Part shown: positions 18,385-28,143 of the stretch, in pieces | Layout of the letters: every line of letters starts with the position of its first letter | Position numbering within the stretch: position 1 is the stretch's first letter | Origin: Deltaproteobacteria bacterium Ga0077539 | GTDB taxonomy: Bacteria; Myxococcota_A; Polyangia; Polyangiales; Ga0077539 | Reading direction: 5' to 3' | Length of the DNA: 33,798 nucleotides | Assembly: GCA_001465015.1 (NCBI GenBank) | Contig: LNEO01000163.1 | Coordinates: forward strand, 1 to 33,798 | Made by a program: the position numbers and the translations under genes | Notes under the pieces: generated by a model | What the model was told of the DNA's origin: nothing | Database searches by the model: none | What the model saw: the letters and a program-made list of their open reading frames with translations, nothing else

Positions 18385-19527
18385 TCACTCGCACGCGTTG
18401 CTCATCAGGTTGCATCGAGGTCGGGCGATCGGGCAGTGCATGTCACTCGTGCACTCGACGCACGTGCGGCTCGAGCCGCAGATCGGGAGCGCGGGGGTCG
18501 GGCAATCGCCGTTCGTCGTGCACTCGACGCACGTCGCCGTCATGGGGCGCGTGTCGCACACCGGCGTCGCGCCGCTGCACGCAGGGGAAGCGCCGCACTG
18601 GCACGCGCCCGCCACGCATTGATTGGCGCTGCGCGCGCTGCAGGCCGTGCACATCGCGCCGGCGGATCCGCAACGGGCGAGCTCGCCGGTGACGCACGAT
18701 CCCATCGAGCAGCAGCCGGTCGCGCAGGTCGTCGCGTCGCACGGTCGGCACGCGCCCATCGCGCAGCCATTGGAGCACACCGTCAACGAATCCACCGTGT
18801 ATCGACACATTCCACCGGAGCAGGTGCCGGCGGGGTTGTAGACGTTGAGCGTCGCGCCCGTGCAAAACGCCGCAGGAGGCGCGTTGCACATCGACGTTCT
18901 GGGCGGGTACTCGCAGCTACCTGCGCGGCAGATTCCCGCGCCAAACGTCACCAGAAGCCCGCCCGTGGTGCACGTCGGCAGCGGCGGATCGTCGCAGCGA
19001 ACCCCGCTGCACGGGTCGAACGTGTCGGGCGCGTCCGGGACATCCGCGACGTCACGGACGTCACGAACCACGTCACGGACCACGTCGCGTACGTCGGACG
19101 CGTCGGCGACATCGGCGACATCGCGCGCGTCGGGAGCGTCCATGCCGGCGTCGACGACGTCTTCGACATCGGGGGCGTCCATCGAAGCATCCGAGGCGTC
19201 GACGACGTCGGCCGCGTCGATTTCGGCATCCGAAGCGTCGCGAACATCGCCGACGTCCGTGACGTCTGCGACGTCAGCCACGTCGCTGACATCCGCGCTA
19301 TCGGCGACATCGACGACGTCGTCGGGTGTGTCCGTCGGCACGTCTGGCGCGTCGGGAGCGTCGGGCGCGTCGGTCCCGTCGCTGACAACGTCTTCGACGT
19401 CGTCTTGCGTACCGGGCCGCGCGTCGCGCAGCGCAGCGTGCGGAAGGGCGCAGCCCGCGAGCGCGAGCGTCAACAAGGCTGAGCCGAGAGAGACGGACGC
19501 GAAGGAAGGCCGGGCTCGATGGGACAC
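18385..19527 (-). CDS. lipoprotein with long Asp/Val repeat linker and Cys-rich C-terminus
   Basis: 380 residues from the GTG at 19527; no ATG is available before the signal. The signal SVSLGSALLTLALAGC has a textbook lipobox (LAGC, Cys-26). Residues ~40-173 are a low-complexity linker of short D-V, D-A and D-S units (DVADVADVTDVGDVRDASDA), strongly acidic. Residues ~174-380 are Cys-rich with patterns CSGVRCDDPPLPTC, CATGCCSMGSC, CVECTTNGDCPTP and CVECTSDMHCP, which resemble small disulfide-knotted repeats of myxobacterial surface proteins. The acidic linker could bind divalent cations or hold the head away from the membrane. Family not named. It is followed on the same strand by nothing close and is 125 bp from the kelch-like gene upstream. 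Confidence 0.85.
   Translation of the reverse strand: MSHRARPSFASVSLGSALLTLALAGCALPHAALRDARPGTQDDVEDVVSDGTDAPDAPDAPDVPTDTPDDVVDVADSADVSDVADVADVTDVGDVRDASDAEIDAADVVDASDASMDAPDVEDVVDAGMDAPDARDVADVADASDVRDVVRDVVRDVRDVADVPDAPDTFDPCSGVRCDDPPLPTCTTGGLLVTFGAGICRAGSCEYPPRTSMCNAPPAAFCTGATLNVYNPAGTCSGGMCRYTVDSLTVCSNGCAMGACRPCDATTCATGCCSMGSCVTGELARCGSAGAMCTACSARSANQCVAGACQCGASPACSGATPVCDTRPMTATCVECTTNGDCPTPALPICGSSRTCVECTSDMHCPIARPRCNLMSNACE
19015..19410 (-). repeat. GAC/GTC-rich low-complexity tract encoding the Asp/Val linker
   Basis: About 400 bp built from 3- and 6-base units dominated by GAC, GTC and GCG/GCC, so that GACGTC and GTCGAC palindromes recur. Because GAC and GTC are reverse complements, both strands read as Asp/Val-rich in matching frames. 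This explains long spurious open frames on the other strand. Units are imperfect; no fixed period longer than 6 bp is obvious. Confidence 0.85.
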
Positions 19528-19652
19528 TGTGTAAATCCTGAGCTTTCGTCGAAGAATCAGGGAAGCGAAAAGCGTGCGTACCCAGCATAGCAGCGATGCG
19601 CGCGGACGGCGGGCAACGTCTCGAGGATCGGGGCGCCGCCCTTCGGTGCCCT

Positions 19653-21137
19653 TCACATGGGCAGCGGTGCGATCGGGCCGCGCACGAACCACACTGCGCC
19701 GCTCGGCTGCATGGTGGTGCGGTCGATTCCCCCGGCGATCATCACGCTTCCGTCCGCCATGCCGAGCACGGCCGGGTCTGCGTTGGTGATCTCTCGTGTG
19801 CCGGGAATCAACCGCAGCGTCGCCACGTCGCTCGCGTCGATGACGTCCACGCTGAAGAGCGCGCTGCCCGCCGCGTCGCGCCCGCCAGTGACCACGACGC
19901 GGCGACCGTCCTCGGTGATCGCTGCTCGAATACCCCGTCGTCGCACGCTCAGCAGCTCGAGCTCGACGCCCACGCAGTTCATCGGCCGCATCCCGCTCAG
20001 GCACGCGGCGTCGAGCAAGATATCTTTCGTCGCCAGCGCCCCGGTTGTGTTGTCGACCCCGCCGAGGATCAAGACTCTGACGCACGCCTGGCGCGCGTCG
20101 CGCTGCACGCATACTGCGGCGAACTCTGAGCGTCGATCGACGCTCGCGCCCATCGACGCAACCGTCGTGCTGATGGTGACGCTGGCGCTTCCGGGGGACC
20201 AGTGCTCGAGCGCAGGGCAGCTCGCGCAGGTCGGATCCTGACCGCCGTACACGAGAAACTTCGGCGCAGTACTCTCGGTGCGAGGCGCGAGCCTCAGCAC
20301 TCCTGGACGATTGCGTCCCGTCGCCAACGCATAGGGAACGCCCTCGATTTCGCCGAGCCGATCGACGCGGTCGATCCGCGGCGAAGCGGGGCCCATCTCG
20401 GGGCGGCCGCCTAGCACGTAGGCGAAGTCGACGTCTGATGCGACCGAGGCGCCGCGAAGCACGCGTCGTTCGGGGGGGATTCCGCGAGAGGGCGCCGCGC
20501 CGCTCGAGGTGTCGTTGGTCACGACCGCCCGCTCTGCGCGCAGCAGGAGCACGCCGCTCCCTTCGGGCAGCGGGACCACCGACGTGTCCCCGTCGAACGC
20601 AGAGCTCACCGTAAACGTGTACGGCTGCTGCTTGTGCGACGGCAGAAAGTACCAGTCGGGCCGCGCGTCGCCGCGCCCCTGCGCGATCGTGAAGGCGACG
20701 GCGCCTCGGCCTCCGGCGGACACGAGCGCGAAGTCCGCGCGCGGCTCGATCATCGCTCCGCCGGGGGCGAGGGCGACGCTGTCCGAGGGCTGCACGAAGA
20801 CCGTGAGCCGCTGCGATCCGACGTTGATCCAAGCGACCGGGGGCGTCGCTCCCTGCGCGATGATCGTCCGATCGCGGAGCACGTCGACCCGAAGTCTGGC
20901 GACCGTGCGCGGATCGGTGGGGCGAACGTCGAGGTTGAAGCGCGAGCCCGGGCTGGTGCTCACGGTTCGAATCGAGCCAGGATCCCCCTCGAAGCCGGCG
21001 CGCACCGTCGTCGCTCCCATCGCTCCGGAGAAAGGGTCGGCCATGTTGGGGCCGACGATCACGACCTCGCTCGTGACGTCTCTCTGACAGGCCAGGAGCA
21101 AGAGCGGCATTGCGCAGAGCGAAGGCTTCGAAAGCAA
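19653..21137 (-). CDS. kelch-like beta-propeller lipoprotein
   Basis: 494 residues if started at the TTG at 21137, which gives a complete lipoprotein signal LSKPSLCAMPLLLLAC. The ATG at 21110 would leave only seven residues before the Cys, too short for export. The mature protein has an N-terminal beta domain of ~150 residues, then several kelch-type strands: DFAYVLGGRPEM, KFLVYGGQD, VRVLILGGVDNTTG, RVVVTGGRDAAG and SVMIAGGIDRTTMQPS, each with the Gly-Gly pair typical of kelch blades. It is probably a surface-exposed binding propeller. No catalytic residues are recognised. It is divergent from pabB across 93 bp. Confidence 0.8.
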   Translation of the reverse strand: MLSKPSLCAMPLLLLACQRDVTSEVVIVGPNMADPFSGAMGATTVRAGFEGDPGSIRTVSTSPGSRFNLDVRPTDPRTVARLRVDVLRDRTIIAQGATPPVAWINVGSQRLTVFVQPSDSVALAPGGAMIEPRADFALVSAGGRGAVAFTIAQGRGDARPDWYFLPSHKQQPYTFTVSSAFDGDTSVVPLPEGSGVLLLRAERAVVTNDTSSGAAPSRGIPPERRVLRGASVASDVDFAYVLGGRPEMGPASPRIDRVDRLGEIEGVPYALATGRNRPGVLRLAPRTESTAPKFLVYGGQDPTCASCPALEHWSPGSASVTISTTVASMGASVDRRSEFAAVCVQRDARQACVRVLILGGVDNTTGALATKDILLDAACLSGMRPMNCVGVELELLSVRRRGIRAAITEDGRRVVVTGGRDAAGSALFSVDVIDASDVATLRLIPGTREITNADPAVLGMADGSVMIAGGIDRTTMQPSGAVWFVRGPIAPLPM

Positions 21138-21171
21138 GGCGTTGGTCGCGGATATAGCAGCGTCACCGCGC

Positions 21172-21183
21172 GTTGGCGACACG
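21172..21183 (-). repeat. possible solitary half-site of the hairpin repeat
   Basis: GTTGGCGACACG matches 12 bases of the right arm of the array I/II repeat (minus-strand reading CGTGTCGCCAAC). It lies in the 93-bp spacer between the divergent kelch-like and pabB genes. No left arm is seen, so this may be a remnant or a chance match. Confidence 0.35.
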
Positions 21184-21230
21184 GCTTCGCCGCTTGGACC
21201 GGGGGGTCGATCGAGGTACTCCGTACGGTC

Positions 21231-22472
21231 GTGTACGAAAGGGCGTTTGCGTTGTGCGCGAGGGATGCGTCGCTCGTGGCTGTGCACCGCGAGGGCTCGC
21301 TCTTGCTCGCGACGCGAGGCGAGGTCCTCGTGTGCGACGAGGCCGCGCAGACGGCGCTGGCTCGTTGGGCGGCGGTGAGCGACGAGCGCGCGTCGGACGC
21401 GCGAGCCGTTCGCGCGCCGTTCGCGTTCGGGTGGATCACGTACGACGCTGCGCGATGCGACGACCCATCGCTCGAGGGCGAAATGCGAGTCCGTGGAGAT
21501 TACGCGCCGCTCGCGTATCTGCAGCGATTTATGAGCTGGATCGAGATCGCGCCCGACGGCCGCGCCAGCGCGTCGGGCGGCGAGCGACCCGCGGAGCTGC
21601 TGGCTCGCTACGAAGCCGAGCCCGAGGCCACGCTCGAGCCAATCCGCGCCCACGAAATCAAATGCGCGACGGACCGTGACCGGCACCGACGACAGCTCGC
21701 CGTGGTGAGGGAGGCGATCCTCGACGGCGAGGTGTACCTGGTCAACGTCGCGCGGATGTTGCACGCGAGCGAGGGGATGAGCGACGGGCAGATCGCGGCG
21801 CGGGTGGCTCGATCGAGGGCTCCCTTCTCGGCGCTCTTGCGCGGGGCAGGGTGCACGGTCGGCGCGATGTCCATGGAGCGGGCGCTCTCGTGGGACCGCG
21901 CCACGGGCTCGCTCGAGACGAGGCCGATCAAGGGAACGCGACCGCGCCACGACGACCCAGCGCGCGATCGGGCGCTCGCGGACGAGCTCGCGGCCAGCGC
22001 GAAAGAGCGGGCCGAGAACGTGATGGCCGTGGACGTTCATCGCAATGATCTCGGTCGGATCGCGGCGGTGGGCAGCGTGACGGTGCCCGAGCTCGGCGCG
22101 GTCGAGCCGCACGCGTTCGTCCATCACCTCGTGTCCACCGTTCGTGCGCGGGCTCGCGAGGGCGTCTCGGCGCGCGAGGTGCTCGAGGCGATGCTGCCTG
22201 TAGGGAGCGTTACGGGGGCTCCCAAGCGTGCGGCGATGACGACCATCGGCCGCCTCGAGCCCGAGCGGCGCGGGCTGTACACGGGCGCGTACGGCGTCTT
22301 GGACAGCGATGGCTCGCTCGACCTCGCGGTCGCGATCCGAACGATCGTGCGCGACGAGCATGGCGCGCACTACGGATCGGGCGGCGGAATCGTGATCGAC
22401 AGCGACCCCGATCACGAGTGGGCCGAGCTCGCGTGGAAGGAGCGAGCCCTCGCCGGAGCGCCGGCGCGGTGA
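21231..22472 (+). CDS. pabB: aminodeoxychorismate synthase component I
   Basis: 413 residues. It converts chorismate plus ammonia into 4-amino-4-deoxychorismate, the first step to p-aminobenzoate for folate. The C-terminal chorismate-binding domain has TRPIKGTRPR (the PIKGT lysine favours PabB over anthranilate synthase, which usually has PIAGT), DLGRIAAVGSV, LPVGSVTGAPKRAAM, RGLYTGAYG and GGGIVIDSDPDHEWAE with the metal-binding glutamates. The N-terminal ~120 residues are a weaker TrpE-like region. The GTG at 21231 is the best start I find, with only a distant GAGGT at 21213-21217. No pabA or pabC is adjacent, so a glutaminase subunit must be encoded elsewhere. It converges on the ATP synthase operon. 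Confidence 0.88.
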   Translation: MYERAFALCARDASLVAVHREGSLLLATRGEVLVCDEAAQTALARWAAVSDERASDARAVRAPFAFGWITYDAARCDDPSLEGEMRVRGDYAPLAYLQRFMSWIEIAPDGRASASGGERPAELLARYEAEPEATLEPIRAHEIKCATDRDRHRRQLAVVREAILDGEVYLVNVARMLHASEGMSDGQIAARVARSRAPFSALLRGAGCTVGAMSMERALSWDRATGSLETRPIKGTRPRHDDPARDRALADELAASAKERAENVMAVDVHRNDLGRIAAVGSVTVPELGAVEPHAFVHHLVSTVRARAREGVSAREVLEAMLPVGSVTGAPKRAAMTTIGRLEPERRGLYTGAYGVLDSDGSLDLAVAIRTIVRDEHGAHYGSGGGIVIDSDPDHEWAELAWKERALAGAPAR

Positions 22473-22547
22473 GCGCCGCTGGGCGACCATCGCCGTGCTG
22501 CCGTCGTGTGAACCGATGGATCGCGCCCGAGGCCCTCGCGCCCGACG

Positions 22548-22603
22548 GCCGCGCTCAGCCCTCGAGGTCCTCGTCGCCGCGCTCAGCCCTTGAGGGCCTC
22601 GGC
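22548..22603. repeat. 28-bp tandem duplication over the atpG stop region
   Basis: 22548-22575 and 22576-22603 are adjacent 28-bp units, identical at 25 positions. On the minus strand the first-read unit holds the last codons of atpG (GAGGCCCTCAAGGGCTGA); the second repeats this with a second TGA in the downstream untranslated part. 28 is not a multiple of 3, so the extra copy is not coding. The rest of 22473-22582 shows no terminator. Confidence 0.8.
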
Positions 22604-23476
22604 GCCGCCGATGATCTCCATGAGCTCCTTGGTGATCGCGGCCTGACGGGCTCGGTTGTACACGAGCGTGAGCGAGGCGATCATCTCCTTGGCGTTGCGC
22701 GTCGCGTTGTCCATCGCGGTCATGCGCGCCCCGTGCTCGCTGGCGAGCGAGTCGAGGATCGAGCGGTACAGCGTGGTCTCGACGTACATCGGCACGAGGC
22801 GATCGATGAGCGCGGTCTTGTCGGGCTCGAAGAGGTACTCGACGCTCGAGTCGTCCGCGCCCGCCTCGGCGCTCTTGTCGAGCGCGACGGGGAGCACGGT
22901 CTCGGTGCGGATGAACTGCGTGACCGCCGAGCGAAACTCGGTGAACACGATGTCGAGCTGATCGAACTTTCCTTCGATGAACTCTTCCATCAGCTCGCGC
23001 GCGATTTCGGGCGCTCGTTTGTCGGGCTTCTCGGTGGCGCCGGTGTGATCGTGGACCACCTCTTCGCCGCGGCGACGAAGGTGATCTCGGCCCTTGCGGC
23101 CGATCGTCACGAACTTCACTTCTTCGAAGCCCTGCTCGAGCAGCTCTTTCTTTCGTCGCTCGCCGGCGCGGATGGCGTTCGAGTTGAACGCTCCCGCGAG
23201 CCCGCGGTCCGACGTGATGAGCAGCACGTACGCCTTCTTGCGCTCGGCGTGCTCGACGAGCAGCGGGTGCACGGGGCTCTCCGTGTCCGCCGTGTCGATC
23301 TTGGAGACGACCGCGCGGAGGACCTCTGCGATCTTCTTGGCGTACGGGCGCAGCTCGGTGATGCGCTGGGTCGCGCGTCGCAGGCGCGCCGCGGCCACGA
23401 GCTTCATCGCCTTGGTGATCTTTTGCGTGTTCTTCACGCTGCCGATCCGGCGTCGGATCGCCTTCAACGAGGGCAT
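22583..23476 (-). CDS. atpG: ATP synthase F1 gamma subunit
   Basis: 297 residues, slightly longer than the usual ~287. Gamma is the central stalk that turns inside the alpha3beta3 ring. Both diagnostic ends are present: the N-terminal helix SLKAIRRRIGSVKNTQKITKAMKLVAA and the C-terminal helix ATRNAKEMIASLTLVYNRARQAAITKELMEIIGGA. The Rossmann-like middle contains VLLITSDRGLAGAFN. Insertions relative to E. coli lie around residues 60-68 and near ~205 (EAGADDSS). Last gene of the operon here, 73 bp after atpA; the expected atpD and atpC do not follow, since the next gene is pabB on the opposite strand. Confidence 0.97.
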   Translation of the reverse strand: MPSLKAIRRRIGSVKNTQKITKAMKLVAAARLRRATQRITELRPYAKKIAEVLRAVVSKIDTADTESPVHPLLVEHAERKKAYVLLITSDRGLAGAFNSNAIRAGERRKKELLEQGFEEVKFVTIGRKGRDHLRRRGEEVVHDHTGATEKPDKRAPEIARELMEEFIEGKFDQLDIVFTEFRSAVTQFIRTETVLPVALDKSAEAGADDSSVEYLFEPDKTALIDRLVPMYVETTLYRSILDSLASEHGARMTAMDNATRNAKEMIASLTLVYNRARQAAITKELMEIIGGAEALKG

Positions 23477-23549
23477 CGCCCGCTCCTTGAACTCGAGTTC
23501 GTGAAATCAGTCTCTGAGGCCGCTCACCGCGCGAGCGGTCGCTGCTCGA

Positions 23550-25238
<1,689 letters not shown>

Positions 25239-25775
25239 TCACGAGGGCAGGAGCGCCGTGCGCAACTCGCGCAGTCTCGTGGCGACGCTCCCGTCAAAAA
25301 CCTTGTCGCCGACGCGCACGACCACCCCGCCGATGAGCGACGGGTCCACCTTGCGCGCGAGCGAAATCTTTCGGCCCGTCAGCGACTCGAGCGCCGACGT
25401 GACCTTCTGGTACTGCGGCTCGCTCAGCGCCGCGGCGCTCGTCACCTGCGCCTGCACCCGACCGGCCTTCTCGTCCGAGAGCCTCGTCAGGTCCGTGGCG
25501 ATCTGCGGGAGCACGTCGCTCCGTCGGTGATCAGTAATCAAGAGCACGGCGTTCTTCGTGAGCGGGCTGACGCTCATCCGCTCGAGGATGGACTTCATCA
25601 CAGCCTTGCGCTGCGCGGCGTCCACCATCGGGTTGGAGAGCGCGTTACGGAGCTCTGCGTTGTCGTTGACCACCGCGCCGATGGCGCCGAACTCTTGGGT
25701 GACCTTCTCGAGCTCCCCCGCTTCGCTGGCGAGCTCGAAAACAGCCTTCGCGTAGCGCTTCGCCGCTGCGCTCAT
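25239..25775 (-). CDS. atpH: ATP synthase F1 delta subunit
   Basis: 178 residues, the usual size. Delta joins the F1 head to the b/b' peripheral stalk. The N-terminal six-helix domain (AAKRYAKAVFELASEAGELEKV) and the C-terminal signature ARKVDPSLIGGVVVRVGDKVFDGSVATRLREL are clear. Start ATG at 25775, 3 bp after the atpF stop. Confidence 0.97.
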   Translation of the reverse strand: MSAAAKRYAKAVFELASEAGELEKVTQEFGAIGAVVNDNAELRNALSNPMVDAAQRKAVMKSILERMSVSPLTKNAVLLITDHRRSDVLPQIATDLTRLSDEKAGRVQAQVTSAAALSEPQYQKVTSALESLTGRKISLARKVDPSLIGGVVVRVGDKVFDGSVATRLRELRTALLPS

Positions 25776-25778
25776 GAC

Positions 25779-26546
25779 TCACACCGTCCCACGGTCGCGC
25801 GCGGCGACCCGATCGAGGTTGGACAAGAAATCGTCGGCCAGGCGCGATTGATCCTGCGCGGTCACCGACTGCTTCACGGTCGCTTCGGCGCTCTTGATCG
25901 CGGCCTCGACGGCCTCGCGCACGAGGTCCGCGCGGAGGTTGCGCACTTCTTGGGCGATGAGCGCCTGACCTTCGACGGTCATGCGCTCGGCCTTCGAGCG
26001 CGCCTCTTCGAGGATCTTCTGCGCCTCTTCTTCGCCGGCCTTCACCAGGTCCTCGCGGAGGCGAGCGAACTCGGCCTTGCTCTGCTCGAGCTTCTCTTTG
26101 TACTCGCGCAGCTGCGCTTCGGCGTCGGCGAGCTGCCGCTGCGACTCGGCGATGTCCGCCTCGACCGCGGCGCGTCGCGTCGCGAGCGAAGGGTTGATCG
26201 AGCGCTTGACGGCGAAGTAGAGGATCGCCGCGAGCAGCGCGAAGTTGATCAGCGTCGCGATGAAGGGCGGCGGGTTGGGCTTCTGCACACCAGCGTGGTC
26301 CGCGCGGGTGCCGCCGAACTGCGTCCAGTTGATCGCCTCGGGGCCGTGCGCCGCGCCGTGCGCGCCGTGATCGCCGGTCGCTTCGTGGGAGCCGCCGTGG
26401 CTCTGCTCGGTCTGTCCGTGCGAGCCGTGCTCTTGCGCGAACGCGACGGCCGGCGTCGCGAGCGCGACGGTCAACACGATCGAGCCGACCGAGAGACGGC
26501 GCTTCGCGCTCGACGAGCGCGAAGACAACACAGTGTGGATCGTCAC
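25779..26546 (-). CDS. atpF: ATP synthase F0 b subunit with signal peptide and His-rich N-terminal extension
   Basis: 255 residues, ~95 longer than E. coli b. The C-terminal ~165 residues are an ordinary b subunit: membrane segment FIATLINFALLAAILYFAV (~95-113), then a long charged coiled coil (QRQLADAEAQLREYKEKLEQ) ending in delta-binding helices. Before it is a signal-peptide-like N-terminus (GSIVLTVALATPAVAFA, cleavage after ~37) and a ~50-residue segment rich in His and Gly (HGSHGQTEQSHGGSHEATGD). If cleaved, this segment would be periplasmic and directly precede the membrane helix. The start is GTG at 26546, overlapping the b' stop as GTGA, which supports the long form. Confidence 0.93.
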   Translation of the reverse strand: MTIHTVLSSRSSSAKRRLSVGSIVLTVALATPAVAFAQEHGSHGQTEQSHGGSHEATGDHGAHGAAHGPEAINWTQFGGTRADHAGVQKPNPPPFIATLINFALLAAILYFAVKRSINPSLATRRAAVEADIAESQRQLADAEAQLREYKEKLEQSKAEFARLREDLVKAGEEEAQKILEEARSKAERMTVEGQALIAQEVRNLRADLVREAVEAAIKSAEATVKQSVTAQDQSRLADDFLSNLDRVAARDRGTV

Positions 26547-27013
26547 GACGCGACCTCCCTTCCGAGCGCCTTGGCGGCGATGTCCTTGGCGAGCTGCGGG
26601 ATCGCGCCCGCGATCTCTTTCGAGAGCGTGTCGCGCTGCTCTTTGATCGCGTCGCGCTGCGCGTCGACGGCAGCGGCGACCTTCGAGCGCGTCTCGGCGA
26701 GGATCTCGCTCTCTCGGCGAAGGGCCTCGGCGCGAAGCTTGTCGCGCTCTCCCGCCGCGGAGGACCGCGCGGACTTGAGGGCGCCCTCGTACTCGGCGCG
26801 TCGCGCGGCGGCCTCGTCGGCCGCGCCCTTGGCGCTCGTGCGCGAGCCCTGCATCCCGCCTTCACGCGCGGACAAGAGCTTCACCATCGGCTCCCACAAC
26901 ACGGGTCGGAGCACGAAGAAGAGAACGAGCCAGAGGGCGATGTTGAGAACGAGCGTGCCGTCGAAGCTGATCAGCGGTCGCTCGCTCGCCACGGCGGTGA
27001 GCAGTTGAAGCAT
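26543..27013 (-). CDS. atpF': ATP synthase F0 b' subunit
   Basis: 156 residues. A single N-terminal membrane helix (LVLNIALWLVLFFVLRPVLWEPM, ~20-42) followed by an uninterrupted charged coiled coil (AARRAEYEGALKSARSSAAGERD) is the b/b' layout. Two different b-type genes in tandem indicate a heterodimeric peripheral stalk. It is the first gene of the operon and overlaps atpF by 4 bp. Which of the two is named b or b' is by order and length; the symbol is provisional. atpB (a), atpE (c) and atpI are not in view. Confidence 0.9.
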   Translation of the reverse strand: MLQLLTAVASERPLISFDGTLVLNIALWLVLFFVLRPVLWEPMVKLLSAREGGMQGSRTSAKGAADEAAARRAEYEGALKSARSSAAGERDKLRAEALRRESEILAETRSKVAAAVDAQRDAIKEQRDTLSKEIAGAIPQLAKDIAAKALGREVAS

Positions 27014-27139
27014 CGTGGGTGCAGTCTCCGAAGGAGAGGTTCCCGATTTCGCGGTCGTCGCAGAAAACTTGCGGTCGAAGGTGGCTGAGCCAGTTGCCCG
27101 ACCGTCCGCGCCGCAGCGGTTGGCTGTGACGCGCGCGGG

Positions 27140-27169
27140 CTTCTAACACCCACGTTCTTTCGGGGTCAA
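27140..27169 (-). promoter_or_regulatory. candidate promoter of the ATP synthase operon
   Basis: On the minus strand TTGACC (27164-27169) matches 5 of 6 positions of the -35 consensus, and TAGAAG (27140-27145) matches 4 of 6 of the -10, with an 18-bp spacer. It lies ~127 bp upstream of the b' start in the 243-bp gene-free gap 27014-27256. A GGAGA-type ribosome-binding site is visible just before the ATG at 27013. Confidence 0.45.
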
Positions 27170-27256
27170 CCCGACCGCTCGCGAAGAAGAACGTAGGGAC
27201 TACGATCGCGTGCGGAACAGAGCCAGAGGACGCAGAATTTTCTGGCTGGATGGCGC

Positions 27257-28018
27257 TCAGCGTCGGCGCTGGACGTAGACCCAATCGCGCAGCGCCCGAA
27301 ACGAGCGCGCGGTCCACCGTCCGTGCATGCGCGTCAGGTACCCCGTCGGGAGCGGAAACGGCGGGAGTCCCAGGAGCTGTACGGCGAGCCGCGTACGGCC
27401 CGTCCCCGCGATCTCCGACGCCTCGATGCGCACGTCGAAGCGTCGCATCGTCCCGTCGACTCGGGTCCCGACGATGAGCAGCGAGCCCGTCGCGCGCGTC
27501 ACCGTGAATCGCTGCAGCGACCAGACCGTCCCGAGCCCTTCGAGCAGCTCGGCGCGGAGATAGACGTCGCTCTCTCCGCGGCGCCGTCGCACCACGCGAC
27601 TCTCGTTGATGCGCGGCAGAAAGTGTCGGTACGAAGCGAAGTCGAGCAGCGTGGCGCTGACCGTCGCGAACGACGCGTCGAGCTCGCCGACCGCGACGCC
27701 CGCTCGAACGTCGGTCCCCTCGACAGGAGCCGTGCGCTCTTCGACGTCTGTCGTCGCGACAACGACCGCGGCCGTCTGGTTGTTGGCCGTCGCGACCGAA
27801 CGCTCGCCGTTTCGCACCATCGCGCTCGGCGCAGCGGGCGTCGCCTCTGTCGCTGCGACGATCACTCGCGAGTTGTTGCGCCGCGTTGCAGCGCGACTGC
27901 CCGACGAGCTTCCGAACGCGCGCACTTCGCTCGTGCTCGCGCTGGAGTGCGCCGCACACCCCGCGAGGATGAGCGACGAGATGGTCGCGAAGAACCTCCC
28001 TCGGTGAGCGAAACGCAC
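27257..28018 (-). CDS. lipoprotein with a START/SRPBCC-like lipid-binding domain
   Basis: 253 residues from the GTG at 28018, which places a basic N-terminus and lipobox (RGRFFATISSLILAGC, Cys-20) correctly. A ~85-residue Ser/Ala/Thr linker follows. Residues ~105-250 match the helix-grip pattern of SRPBCC/coenzyme Q-binding proteins: FATVSATLLDFASYRHFLPRI, a run of beta strands (WSLQRFTVTR, TMRRFDVRIEAS, TRLAVQLLGL) and the C-terminal helix WTARSFRALRDWVYV. Such domains bind hydrophobic ligands or shuttle lipids. No strong ribosome-binding site is seen. It lies 125 bp downstream of the cytochrome gene on the same strand. Confidence 0.75.
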   Translation of the reverse strand: MRFAHRGRFFATISSLILAGCAAHSSASTSEVRAFGSSSGSRAATRRNNSRVIVAATEATPAAPSAMVRNGERSVATANNQTAAVVVATTDVEERTAPVEGTDVRAGVAVGELDASFATVSATLLDFASYRHFLPRINESRVVRRRRGESDVYLRAELLEGLGTVWSLQRFTVTRATGSLLIVGTRVDGTMRRFDVRIEASEIAGTGRTRLAVQLLGLPPFPLPTGYLTRMHGRWTARSFRALRDWVYVQRRR

Positions 28019-28143
28019 GATAGGAAGATCGTACCCAACTCTCGCGCGCTTGACGAGCGCAAGGATTGCCTCTCTTCGCACCCACGACCTGCGAAATCGT
28101 CGAACGGTGCGAAGCGCGCTTCGCACTCATCCCCCTGACGAGC

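Noticed and set aside
18436..19482. Plus-strand Asp/Val/Arg-rich open frame opposite the Asp-rich lipoprotein
   Set aside because: It arises from the GAC/GTC symmetry of the tract. The minus-strand frame has a signal peptide, lipobox and ordered Cys pattern.
21110..21137. ATG at 21110 as the start of the kelch-like lipoprotein
   Set aside because: It leaves only seven residues before the lipobox Cys. The TTG at 21137 gives a normal signal.
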